Shown here: positions 7,895 to 14,715 of the stretch, one piece after another | How the letters are laid out: the number at the start of each line of letters is the position of its first letter | Position numbering within the stretch: position 1 is the first letter of the stretch | Assembly: GCA_964490635.1 (NCBI GenBank) | Contig: CAZBCK010000007.1 | Span: 1-28,071 of the forward strand | DNA length: 28,071 nt | Reading direction: 5' to 3' | From: JAYEHC01 sp964490635 | GTDB taxonomy: Bacteria > Patescibacteriota > Minisyncoccia > JAHIHE01 > JAGLIN01 | Made by a program: the position numbers and the translations under genes | The notes under the pieces: model-generated | What the model was told of the DNA's origin: nothing | The model's input: the letters and a program-made list of their open reading frames with translations, nothing else | The model's database searches: none

Positions 7895-8986
7895 TCACAA
7901 TAAAATCACTATTCCCATTCCAATCATAATCAGCCCGGCAATCAAATGCAATAATCTTATTTTCTTTTTTCTGGTTTCTTCCAGCCCTTTCGGATCAAGT
8001 CCTTTGTAAACTGCCAGAGTAATAATAATCATTGGGGAAATAAAAATTAAATTGTAGAGCAAAAGCATCCAAGCGGCAGTATAAAAAGTAGCCGTATTCC
8101 CAAGCATTCCCAAGACAATGATATAAGGACCGGAAGTGCAAGGAAGCAAGAACAAACTGATTAAAAAACCGATAAAGAACGCTCCGACGGGAGATGTGGT
8201 AGACTTAATTATTTTTTTCATTCTTGGTCGCCAGCTTATCGGCACTTCCATTACAAATCCTTTGCCGTACCAAAAATAATCTTTTAGATTAAACAATCCG
8301 ACAACAATCGCCAAAGCACCAATAATTTTCATAAAAAGAAAGGGAAGACCGGCACTGGCAATAGCACTGTACAGACCAAGCCCCATTAAATAATATGAAA
8401 TAAATATTGACGAAGAAAATGCCAATCCCGCCCAAAGCGATCTTTTGCGATCGCCGGTGATTAGAATGGCAGTTAGCAAAATAATTAAAACAGCAAAAGC
8501 GCAAGGATTTATAGCGTCAACCAAAGCACCGCTAATAACAACAGGGATACTAATATCTAGCCCCGAATTGCCATTTTGCTCATTCTCCGAATTATTATTT
8601 TCCAAATCTTGAAATTCCATATTTTCAAAGAAATCAATGATCGGTTTATCACCCATCAAACATTGCCCTTCAAAATAAAGCATTGGGATCCCTCGCTCCT
8701 TCAAAGGAATACCATGATTTTGACAAATTCTATTAAATTCTAAAGCGCATTCACTATCACCATGAATATTTTTTTCTTCAATATCATATTTTTCCAGAAT
8801 GCCATTTTCCTGAAAATATTTGCTTACTTTGGCACAATGAGGACATCCTTCGCCAAAAAATAAGCAATTCTGCGATGAAGCAGCTTGGACAACAGCATTG
8901 GATTGCCGTAAAATAATTTGTCTTACGCTAATACCGATTATTAAAAACACTAAAACGGCAAGAAATAAACTTATATTTTTTTTCAT
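7895..8986 (-). CDS. Thioredoxin-like domain fused to CcdA/DsbD-type membrane domain
   Basis: The 363-residue protein has an N-terminal hydrophobic segment (about 5-20) that anchors or exports the next part. A glutaredoxin/thioredoxin-like domain follows (about 40-125) with the redox pair Cys48-Pro-His-Cys51 and a cis-proline loop at RGIP (Pro101). After an Asn/Glu-rich linker (about 126-145) comes a six-helix CcdA/DsbD transmembrane domain, with its two redox cysteines in NPCAF (Cys162) and LPCTSG (Cys283). CcdA/DsbD proteins carry electrons from cytoplasmic thioredoxin across the membrane. Here the likely outer acceptor is fused to the carrier. Extra cysteines at 80, 88 and 109 could form structural disulfides. 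The role is probably reduction or repair of disulfides in exported proteins. Confidence 0.85.
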   Translation of the reverse strand: MKKNISLFLAVLVFLIIGISVRQIILRQSNAVVQAASSQNCLFFGEGCPHCAKVSKYFQENGILEKYDIEEKNIHGDSECALEFNRICQNHGIPLKERGIPMLYFEGQCLMGDKPIIDFFENMEFQDLENNNSENEQNGNSGLDISIPVVISGALVDAINPCAFAVLIILLTAILITGDRKRSLWAGLAFSSSIFISYYLMGLGLYSAIASAGLPFLFMKIIGALAIVVGLFNLKDYFWYGKGFVMEVPISWRPRMKKIIKSTTSPVGAFFIGFLISLFLLPCTSGPYIIVLGMLGNTATFYTAAWMLLLYNLIFISPMIIITLAVYKGLDPKGLEETRKKKIRLLHLIAGLIMIGMGIVILL

Positions 8987-9000
8987 TTTTTATTTTTTAT

Positions 9001-9054
9001 TAATTAAATTATTGAAGACGAATAAGCGCTTGCTCGCCTTCAATAATTTAATTA
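9001..9054. repeat. 54-bp palindrome centred on AAGCGCTT
   Basis: The arms pair over 54 bp with few mismatches. The outer stem is TAATTAAATTATTGAAG, and the inner part has the core AAGCGCTT (9024-9031). It lies between the polA stop codon and the downstream redox gene. No T tract follows on the minus strand. The inner 28 bases match the palindrome inside tsaE (12489-12524) apart from five changes. Confidence 0.9.
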
Positions 9055-9059
9055 TATTC

Positions 9060-12011
9060 CTAATTTTTTTTCATCTCCTCCCAATTTTCTCCTATTTTCA
9101 AATCAACTTTGATCGGCACCGAAAAATCAACTTTTTTGCCGTCAATTTCCAAATGTCCATTCTCCATAACATCTTTTATTTCTAAAACCATTTTATTAAC
9201 ATCATTTTCTTTGACAGAAAAAAGCAATTCATCGTGCACTTGAAGAAGCAATCTGACAGCGTCCTCGTTCTTATTATTATAATTTTTCATCCATTTGTCA
9301 ATTTTGATCATCGCGATCTTCATAATATCAGCCGCTGTTCCCTGAATTGGCATATTAATAGCCATTCGCTCAGCCGAATTCTTGATCATCGTGTTTGAGG
9401 AATTAAGTTCCGGCAGATATCTTCGGCGTCCAAATAATGTTTCGGCATAACCTTTTTCTTTCGCGTCCTTCTTTGACCTCTCAATATATTCTGCCACACC
9501 TGAAAACTTTTTCATATAATCCTCTATAAATTCTTTAGCTTTGTTTCTTTCAATTCCGGCTGATTGTGCGAATCCAAAAACGCTCATTCCATAGATTACT
9601 CCAAAATTCAGCGCTTTTGCCGCGCGACGCATTTCGGAAGTCACCTTTTCAATAGGGATTTGATTAACTTCTCCAGCCGTCGCAATGTGAATATCCAAAT
9701 CTTTATTAAAAATCTCTTTCATTTTTTTGTCATCCGCAATCATCGCTATAATCCGCAACTCAATCTGCGAATAGTCAGCCGACAAAAGTTTTCTTCCCAA
9801 TTCGGCAATAAACGCTTTTCTAATCTTTTTCCCAACCTCTGTTCTGATTGGAATATTTTGCAAATTCGGATCAGACGAAGAAAGCCGCCCAGTGGCCGTT
9901 ATTGCTTGATGAAATGTCGTATGCAACCGTCCAGTTTTTTTGCTAATAAGTTTCGGCAAAACATCAACATAAGTATTTTTCAGTTTCACAAGCTCCTTAT
10001 ATTCAGAAATAAAAATTATGATGATATGCTGATCTTTTAATTTATTCAGTTCTGACGCCGCGACTGAATATCCGGTTTGAGTTTTTTTTATATTGTCCAC
10101 AGGTAATTTCATTTTCTCAAACAAAACACGCGAAAGCTGCTGGGAAGAATTTATATTAAAATTATTGTCACCGGCAAGCTTGTATATTTTTTCACTAAGT
10201 TCCAAAATCTTTTCTTTGAGTTCCAGAGAGAGAATTTTAAGAAGTTCAACATCCAATTTCACTCCGCTCGCTTCTATCTTGGCTAAAATTTTAATGAGAG
10301 GCATTTCAATTTTATAAAACAAATTTTCCATTCCCACTCTTTTTAAATCTCCCTCCAATTTTTCGCGTAATTCAAAAAAATGGCTGAATTCCACAATCTC
10401 GTTGGTATGTTTTATTTTTTCTTCTATTTCCTTTTTATTTAGAAATTCTTCGTTCTCGCCTCGCTGGAATCTCTTAGAAGAGAACTCCGACGAATTGCGC
10501 GCTTTCTCCCTTTGAGAAAGAATCGGGATGAGAGATATATCGTCATTTCTATACCCCAAATAATCAAAAATAATCTTATCCTCGCTATAATCTCTTTTCC
10601 CCGGATTTAACAGATATGTAGCAATTAATATGTCAAAATTCAGTCCTTTTATATTTATATTATTATCCTGAAGCGTTTTGATATCGCGCTTTAAAAAATA
10701 TCCCGTTTTTTTGTAATTTTCACTTTCCAGAATCGGTTTTACTTTTTCAAGAACCCCCCCCAACCCCCCCTTATCAGGGGGGGAGTTACTTTCCTCCCTG
10801 ACAAGATTATTCCCCCTCCTGACAAGAGGGACCGGGGTGGTTAGATTAAATAAACTTTGCTCTTTGTCTTCAAAAATAATCGGGATATAATAAACGAAAC
10901 CTTTTTCAAATGAAAATAATAATCCTCTCAAATCATTTTTATTGCCAGCGATTATTGTCCGAAAAGCAAATTCTCTTTGTTTTTTAAATTTCACTAAAAA
11001 CTTATCTATTTTTTCAACATCATCCAGAACAGCGCACCGAACATATTTCTTATCTGCTTGATATTTGCTATTTGATACTTGCTGCTCGTCCACTCTGCTT
11101 ATCAAACTATAAAATTCCAATTCTCTAAATAAATCGTTTGATTTTTCTCTGTCATAATTCCCCCACACACATTCTTCTATGTCCAGTTTTATATCCATAT
11201 CACGCTTGATAGTCGCAAGCTCCTTGCTCATCAACGCCCGATCTTTTTCCATAGTCAGCTTCTCTTTTATCCTTGGTTTTATCAAATCACCTGTTTTATT
11301 TTTTTCAATCGCTTCGTATAATTTTTCAATTGAACCAAAATCTCCAAGAAGTTTAGACGCACCTTTTTCCCCAATTCCTTTCACTCCAGGAATATTATCA
11401 GACGGATCGCCTCGTAATCCTTTAAAGTCAATGATTTGCTCCGGCTTTAATCCGTATCTTTCTTCAACGGCTTTTTCGTCATAAACAACAGTGTCTTTTA
11501 TTCCTTTTCGTAAAGTATAAACCTTGGTGTTTTCATCAACAAGTTGCAAAGCATCCAAATCGCCCGTTACGATAATCGTTTCCAGCTTTTGACTTTCAGC
11601 TTTTGACTTTACGGACTTTACGGACTTTTGACTTGCCTGTAAAGCAAGCGTTCCGATTATATCATCCGCTTCAAATCCTTGCTTTTCATAAATCGGTATA
11701 TTCAATGCTTTCACCACTTCCTTTATTTTCGGAATTTGATCGTAAAACTCCTGATCCGGTTTTACCCTGCCAGCTTTATAATCATCATAAATTTTATCGC
11801 GAAAAGTTCCGCCCGCGACATCAAAAGCGCAGATTATATAATCCGGCTGCAGATCTTTAACTGCTTTCAAAATCGCGGAAGTAAATCCGTAAACAGCGTT
11901 GACATTCTCGCCTTTTTTTGTCACTAGTGGCGGCAACGCGTGATATGCCCGATGCATCAACGCATTCGCGTCAATGAGAATCAGTTTTTTGGTTTGATTA
12001 TTCTTTTTCAT
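9060..12011 (-). CDS. polA: DNA polymerase I with repeat-derived in-frame insertions
   Basis: Pol I fills gaps and removes RNA primers. The 983-residue protein starts with a complete 5'-nuclease domain (LIDANALMHRAYHALPPL; FEADDIIGTLA at 113-123; VTGDLDALQLV at 148-158; GDPSDNIPGVKGIG at 201-214). It ends with a complete polymerase domain: motif A LLSADYSQIELR (742-753), motif B RRAAKALNFGVIYG (795-808), and motif C LLLQVHDELLF (921-931). The 3'-5' exonuclease region lacks the catalytic DxE (EFAFRTIIAG instead of FDTE), so proofreading is probably absent, as in many Pol I proteins. The length is greater than usual (about 830-930). The excess is explained by segments at residues 127-143, about 310-320, 390-420 and about 497-524 that derive from DNA repeats. 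The start overlaps the upstream coiled-coil gene by 14 nt, which suggests coupled translation. Confidence 0.97.
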   Translation of the reverse strand: MKKNNQTKKLILIDANALMHRAYHALPPLVTKKGENVNAVYGFTSAILKAVKDLQPDYIICAFDVAGGTFRDKIYDDYKAGRVKPDQEFYDQIPKIKEVVKALNIPIYEKQGFEADDIIGTLALQASQKSVKSVKSKAESQKLETIIVTGDLDALQLVDENTKVYTLRKGIKDTVVYDEKAVEERYGLKPEQIIDFKGLRGDPSDNIPGVKGIGEKGASKLLGDFGSIEKLYEAIEKNKTGDLIKPRIKEKLTMEKDRALMSKELATIKRDMDIKLDIEECVWGNYDREKSNDLFRELEFYSLISRVDEQQVSNSKYQADKKYVRCAVLDDVEKIDKFLVKFKKQREFAFRTIIAGNKNDLRGLLFSFEKGFVYYIPIIFEDKEQSLFNLTTPVPLVRRGNNLVREESNSPPDKGGLGGVLEKVKPILESENYKKTGYFLKRDIKTLQDNNINIKGLNFDILIATYLLNPGKRDYSEDKIIFDYLGYRNDDISLIPILSQREKARNSSEFSSKRFQRGENEEFLNKKEIEEKIKHTNEIVEFSHFFELREKLEGDLKRVGMENLFYKIEMPLIKILAKIEASGVKLDVELLKILSLELKEKILELSEKIYKLAGDNNFNINSSQQLSRVLFEKMKLPVDNIKKTQTGYSVAASELNKLKDQHIIIIFISEYKELVKLKNTYVDVLPKLISKKTGRLHTTFHQAITATGRLSSSDPNLQNIPIRTEVGKKIRKAFIAELGRKLLSADYSQIELRIIAMIADDKKMKEIFNKDLDIHIATAGEVNQIPIEKVTSEMRRAAKALNFGVIYGMSVFGFAQSAGIERNKAKEFIEDYMKKFSGVAEYIERSKKDAKEKGYAETLFGRRRYLPELNSSNTMIKNSAERMAINMPIQGTAADIMKIAMIKIDKWMKNYNNKNEDAVRLLLQVHDELLFSVKENDVNKMVLEIKDVMENGHLEIDGKKVDFSVPIKVDLKIGENWEEMKKN
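10440..10523. repeat. Repeat-derived segment within polA (residues about 497-524)
   Basis: The peptide around ILSQREKARNSSEF and KRFQRGENEEF is low in conservation and unlike Pol I. The DNA holds imperfect inverted repeats: CTTTCTC/GAGAAAG, and TCGCTGGAATCTCTT against the complement of AAGAGAACTCCGACGA. It keeps the reading frame and sits in the loop after the inactive exonuclease domain. Confidence 0.55.
10752..10844. repeat. 93-bp palindromic element inserted in frame in polA (residues 390-420)
   Basis: Runs of C and G form an imperfect palindrome: about 32 bases at each end are complementary at roughly three quarters of positions. The length is exactly 31 codons. The encoded peptide starts LTTPVPLVRRGN and ends SPPDKGGLGGV, a composition unlike the surrounding Lys/Ile-rich protein. 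Its GC content is far above that of the neighbouring codons. Confidence 0.8.
11052..11084. repeat. Short repeat-like segment within polA (residues 310-320)
   Basis: The DNA has near-repeats of the type TATTTGATACTTG / TGCTTGATATTTGC, similar to GCTTGATACTTAATACTGG upstream of ssrA (15315-15333). It codes for QQVSNSKYQAD between the nuclease and exonuclease-like domains. The evidence is weaker than for the other polA segments. Confidence 0.4.
11583..11633. repeat. Tandem microrepeat in frame in polA (residues 127-143)
   Basis: Short units (GTCCGTAAA twice, and GTCAAAAG/GCTGAAA alternations) repeat head to tail over 51 bp, or 17 codons. The peptide SQKSVKSVKSKAESQKL sits between strands of the 5'-nuclease domain, where typical Pol I proteins have only a short connection. 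The frame is kept. Confidence 0.7.
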
Positions 12012-12207
12012 TTTGGTTTGCGATACAATTCTCTATAAGATCTCTATTCTCGCTATTTTTTTCTTCCAGTAATCTGATGCTATTCTTTAATTCCGCAATG
12101 TCAGCTTCTATTTCCCGAAGTAATCTATTGTCCTTCACATCAATTCTTCTCTCCAGTCTTTCTTCCAAGCTTCTTAATTTTCCGTCAAGATATGTTTTTG
12201 TGATCAT
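11998..12207 (-). CDS. Small coiled-coil protein
   Basis: The product is 69 residues, almost all charged or leucine, with heptads from about residue 8 to 58 (LDGKLRSLEERLERR, LLREIEADIAELKNS). It has no membrane segment and no known domain. Its stop lies 14 nt inside the polA coding region, so translation of the two is probably coupled. It may be a small oligomerising or adaptor protein. The function is unknown. That it is a real gene rests on the tight operon fit and the strongly helical composition. Confidence 0.6.
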   Translation of the reverse strand: MITKTYLDGKLRSLEERLERRIDVKDNRLLREIEADIAELKNSIRLLEEKNSENRDLIENCIANQNEKE

Positions 12208-12236
12208 ATTATTATTTTAACATATAAACAAATTTG

Positions 12237-12755
12237 TCATTCCCGCAGAAGCGGGAATCCAGACGCAATATCTCCAATTATTATCTTCCTCGTCTTTTTA
12301 TTCACAAACTCAAATTTTATATCCATTCTCTCTTTTGGCAAAATCTTTCTAATTTTCTCCGACCACTCAATAGCGATAATATTATTTTTGCCGGAAATTA
12401 TTTCCTCCCAGCCAAGATCTAAAATTTCTTGATAACTAGAAACTCGATAACAGTCAAAATGGTAAAGATTGTATTTTTTATTACTTGCTACGGAAGATAA
12501 ATAAGCGCTTGTTTGTCTTCCGTAATTTAGAGCTGTGTATTTTTTCATAATCAAAAAAGTCGGGCTGTTTACTATTTCTTTTATCCCTAATCCTTCCGCC
12601 AATCCCTGCGCAAAAGTTGTTTTCCCCCCGCCTAAATTTCCTTCAAGACAAATAACTAAATTTTTATTTGTATTCAATTCCAGCCACTCTCCAATCATTT
12701 TTTTAGCGATATCTTTTGTTTCTCCCGGATTTTTTGTTGTTATCTTTTTAGACAT
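12237..12755 (-). CDS. tsaE: TsaE, tRNA t6A modification ATPase, with two repeat-derived segments
   Basis: TsaE is the P-loop ATPase that works with TsaB and TsaD to make N6-threonylcarbamoyladenosine in tRNA. The 172-residue protein shows the Walker A GNLGGGKTTF (39-48), the SPTF switch motif (64-67), YHFDCYR (98-104) and the IAIEWSEKI motif (128-135). Family members are usually about 140-160 residues. The extra length has two sources. A 36-bp palindrome encodes residues 78-89 (YGRQTSAYLSSV), just before the conserved YNLYHFD. The last nine residues (ASGFPLLRE), with the stop codon, come from a hairpin repeat at the 3' end. The gene is 6 nt downstream of the kinase-fold gene. Confidence 0.93.
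   Translation of the reverse strand: MSKKITTKNPGETKDIAKKMIGEWLELNTNKNLVICLEGNLGGGKTTFAQGLAEGLGIKEIVNSPTFLIMKKYTALNYGRQTSAYLSSVASNKKYNLYHFDCYRVSSYQEILDLGWEEIISGKNNIIAIEWSEKIRKILPKERMDIKFEFVNKKTRKIIIGDIASGFPLLRE
12239..12258. repeat. Hairpin repeat forming the 3' end of tsaE
   Basis: ATTCCCGC and GCGGGAAT form an 8-bp perfect stem with loop AGAA. Together with the following bases (about to 12265) it has the form of the common intergenic TCATTCCCGC...GCGGGAATCC repeat. On the minus strand it codes for the last residues of TsaE, and the TGA stop (12237-12239) overlaps its edge. Confidence 0.75.
12489..12524. repeat. 36-bp AAGCGCTT-centred palindrome inside tsaE
   Basis: The arms pair with only two mismatched pairs, both G-T type. 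The core AAGCGCTT is at 12503-12510. It is exactly 12 codons long and in frame. The inner 28 bases match the intergenic palindrome at 9001-9054 with five changes. Confidence 0.88.
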
Positions 12756-12761
12756 AATAAA

Positions 12762-13766
12762 TTATATTCTTTTGTTTATTAACTCATCCATTAGCTTATA
12801 CAACAATTTTATTCTTTCAATTTTTTCTTTAAACGGTCTTTCAGAGGCTGTTACATCAGCCAATACTGTTCCGAGGCATCTTTCAATCAAACTCGCTCTT
12901 ATTAGAGAATCAAATCTTTTTAGTTTTAATTCTTTATTTATTAATTTCATTTCATCTATCCATTCAATGATTCCTTTTCTCCATTCTCTATAATCCCATT
13001 TCCAATCGGCGCCCATCAGCCAGTCAGCCCAGATTATAAATCCAAGCTCGTATCCTTCCGGATACATTTTAGTGTGAGTAAAATCAATTAGATAATATTT
13101 GCTATCAGATCTTCTGTAAATCTCGTGCGATTTAAAATGTCCGTGGCACCAAATCATTTTTCTGTTTTTAAATTCTTTTTTTATTATTTCCAGAGCCTTC
13201 CTGTATCTTGGAATAAATTCCGTCGGCTTTAATATTTTTATTTTATTTTCTAAATAATTTTCTTCCTCGCTGATAACAGCCAATTCAAGCCACCTGCTTA
13301 TTCTGAAAATATAAAATTCATCGCTTCTTAATTCTTCCGCCAAAGTCAAAGCACGATGCGGTTTCTTGGGAAAATATTTCCGATACTCTAAATAAGCGTT
13401 CAAAAATTCTTTTCTTTCTTTTTGTAAAAGCGACTGTTTAAAAAACTTTCCATTCTCTGGCAATCTCTCTGTAATTAACCATCCCGCGCGGGAAGATGTT
13501 ATTTTGTAATCGTATAATTCCAGAGCCATCAATATTTTACTTTTATTTTTTTCATTGAAATATTTTAACGACAGCGGTTCGTCAGTAAGACGCTTGTCGT
13601 TATATATTTTCAGAACAGCCGGTTTATTTTTATAACTCCCGGAAAAAATAACATTTCTGATATTTTCTTTTTTGTAATAACTCCCCGTATAAATTATTTC
13701 GTCCGCGACAAAACCGGTTTTCCCGCAAATTTTATCCGCTGAAATTTTATATTCTTTTTTATTCAT
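12762..13766 (-). CDS. Kinase-fold (APH/choline kinase-like) protein with altered catalytic loop
   Basis: The 334-residue protein resembles the aminoglycoside phosphotransferase/choline kinase fold. It has an N-lobe with a possible ATP-binding lysine (VLKIY, Lys53), a hinge-like WLITERLP (96-102), a catalytic-loop position MIWCHGHFKSHE (204-215) and a metal-binding-type LIDFTH (226-231, Asp228). The loop reads His-Gly-His where active members have His-x-Asp, so the catalytic Asp is replaced. Whether it is a pseudokinase or uses another base is not clear. No substrate can be assigned. It lies 6 nt upstream of tsaE in the same orientation and is probably co-transcribed with it. Confidence 0.65.
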   Translation of the reverse strand: MNKKEYKISADKICGKTGFVADEIIYTGSYYKKENIRNVIFSGSYKNKPAVLKIYNDKRLTDEPLSLKYFNEKNKSKILMALELYDYKITSSRAGWLITERLPENGKFFKQSLLQKERKEFLNAYLEYRKYFPKKPHRALTLAEELRSDEFYIFRISRWLELAVISEEENYLENKIKILKPTEFIPRYRKALEIIKKEFKNRKMIWCHGHFKSHEIYRRSDSKYYLIDFTHTKMYPEGYELGFIIWADWLMGADWKWDYREWRKGIIEWIDEMKLINKELKLKRFDSLIRASLIERCLGTVLADVTASERPFKEKIERIKLLYKLMDELINKRI

Positions 13767-13814
13767 TTTAGATTTATAATTTATCTTTAATCATTATAGC
13801 ATTATTTACAAAAT

Positions 13815-13847
13815 AAAAAAGGGAGGATGAAAATAAATTCATCCTCA
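13815..13847 (-). terminator. Rho-independent terminator of the small-gene operon
   Basis: The stem GAGGATGA/TCATCCTC (13823-13830 with 13839-13846) has an 8-nt loop. On the minus strand it is followed by CCCTTTTTTATTTT. It lies downstream of the 95-residue gene and upstream of the kinase-like gene, so it separates two transcription units. Confidence 0.7.
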
Positions 13848-13864
13848 TTATTGTTCTTTTGTTT

Positions 13865-14152
13865 CTATGCTTGCTTTGAAAAATGCTCCAAACATATCTC
13901 TGAAGCAAAATTCCAGTGACACAAAACATATCTTTTTGGAATCAACAAAACTGATTTTCCGGAACCATAAGATCGTCGATCCCATTTCTGAATATCACTA
14001 TGTTCAGAAACATACCGGTTAAGTGTTCCTTGGTCTACTCCTCTTATGTGGCTATTCTCGTTCGTTTGTAGCGACACAGGATATACTAATCCAATATGGA
14101 ACCAGTTTACAATCACTGTTTTCTCAGCATATATTCTTGTCCTTGTCGTCAA
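13865..14152 (-). CDS. Hypothetical 95-residue protein with TTG start
   Basis: No ATG is available at the N-terminus. The likely start is TTG at 14150-14152, 8 nt after a perfect AGGAGG (14161-14166). The overlapping GTG at 14154-14156 is in another frame that stops after ten codons. The product is basic and rich in aromatic residues (several Trp, Tyr and His). It has no membrane segment and no motif that I recognise. It is the last gene of a three-gene operon of very small proteins, followed by a terminator. The strong ribosome binding site is the main reason to take it as real. Function unknown. Confidence 0.55.
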   Translation of the reverse strand: MTTRTRIYAEKTVIVNWFHIGLVYPVSLQTNENSHIRGVDQGTLNRYVSEHSDIQKWDRRSYGSGKSVLLIPKRYVLCHWNFASEICLEHFSKQA

Positions 14153-14172
14153 TCACAACCCCTCCTATGTTT

Positions 14173-14328
14173 TTAAATATTCTCTTCTGGTTTTACCAGT
14201 TTAATCCGCCACTTGGCAATGCCCGCCTTGCGACAAGTATTGATAAGCTCTTCAATATCAGCTTCTCTTAACTTTCTTGTTCTCTCCTGAATAGAAAAAA
14301 CTGCATAACCCTCGGTAGAACTTCTCAT
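14173..14328 (-). CDS. Hypothetical 51-residue protein
   Basis: The short frame starts with ATG at 14326-14328, immediately after the TAG stop of the upstream gene (TAGATG), and ends in TAA at 14173-14175. The product begins MRSSTEGYAVFSIQERTRKL. It is basic, predicted helical, and contains one Cys and one Trp (CRKAGIAKWRIKL). Twenty nucleotides separate it from the TTG start of the next gene, and that space carries the next Shine-Dalgarno site. The back-to-back junction suggests translation by coupling. No family is recognised. It could be a small DNA- or RNA-binding protein, but that is a guess from charge alone. Confidence 0.5.
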   Translation of the reverse strand: MRSSTEGYAVFSIQERTRKLREADIEELINTCRKAGIAKWRIKLVKPEENI

Positions 14329-14586
14329 CTATGATTGAGAATAATCTTCATCGTCCAAAAGTTGTCGCCCAATCTTATATAAGAGTGGCATTCGGTATCT
14401 AGACAAATCTGCTAAAAGTCCCCGCTGTTTAGATGTAAGACCCGTCATTGCTACAACTCGCTTGATCCTGTTTAGGATACTGGCGATAGGCGAAAAAATA
14501 ATTGCGCCTGCTAAAACGATCACAGCAACAACAGCTAACGCTACAAACAACAACCATTCTGACCACTCTTCTATTTTTTCCTTCAT
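14329..14586 (-). CDS. Hypothetical 85-residue single-pass membrane protein
   Basis: The ATG at 14584-14586 is 6 nt downstream of a perfect AGGAGGT (14593-14599), one of the strongest ribosome binding sites in the window. The protein has an acidic N-terminus with two Trp (KIEEWSEWLL), one long hydrophobic segment (about residues 12-37), and a basic helical tail of about 48 residues (LNRIKRVVAMTGLTSKQRG, then LLYKIGRQLLDDEDYSQS). It is the first gene of the three-gene operon and follows a recognisable promoter. The family is unknown to me. A small membrane regulator or holin-like role is possible but not supported further. Confidence 0.6.
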   Translation of the reverse strand: MKEKIEEWSEWLLFVALAVVAVIVLAGAIIFSPIASILNRIKRVVAMTGLTSKQRGLLADLSRYRMPLLYKIGRQLLDDEDYSQS

Positions 14587-14658
14587 CAGTTTACCTCCTA
14601 TAATTACTCATCGCCAGAGTCAGCTAATTTTAGCTGTTCTCTTCAGAGCAATCAAGCT

Positions 14659-14686
14659 ATCGTACCAGTTTGAAATTATTTGTCAA
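14659..14686 (-). promoter_or_regulatory. Sigma-70-like promoter of the small-gene operon
   Basis: On the minus strand, TTGACA (14681-14686) is followed after 16 nt by TACGAT (14659-14664). The leader is about 65 nt and contains a small hairpin (CAGCTAATTTTAGCTG, 14621-14636) before the AGGAGGT site. Its -35 box shares bases with the smpB promoter on the other strand. Confidence 0.6.
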
Positions 14687-14709
14687 TACTTTCGCCTTTA
14701 TGTTAAACT
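14680..14709 (+). promoter_or_regulatory. Candidate smpB promoter
   Basis: TTGTCA (14680-14685) and TAAACT (14704-14709) are separated by 18 nt. The expected transcription start falls at or next to the smpB ATG (14716), which has no Shine-Dalgarno site, so the message may be leaderless. The -35 box overlaps that of the divergent promoter. Confidence 0.45.
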
Positions 14710-14715
14710 ATATTT

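Noticed and set aside
9564..10040. 158-codon plus-strand frame inside polA
   Set aside because: It lies antisense to conserved polymerase motifs and its product has no recognisable pattern.
12535..12993. 152-codon plus-strand frame across tsaE and the kinase-like gene
   Set aside because: It is a shadow of two well supported minus-strand genes, with low-complexity hydrophobic sequence.
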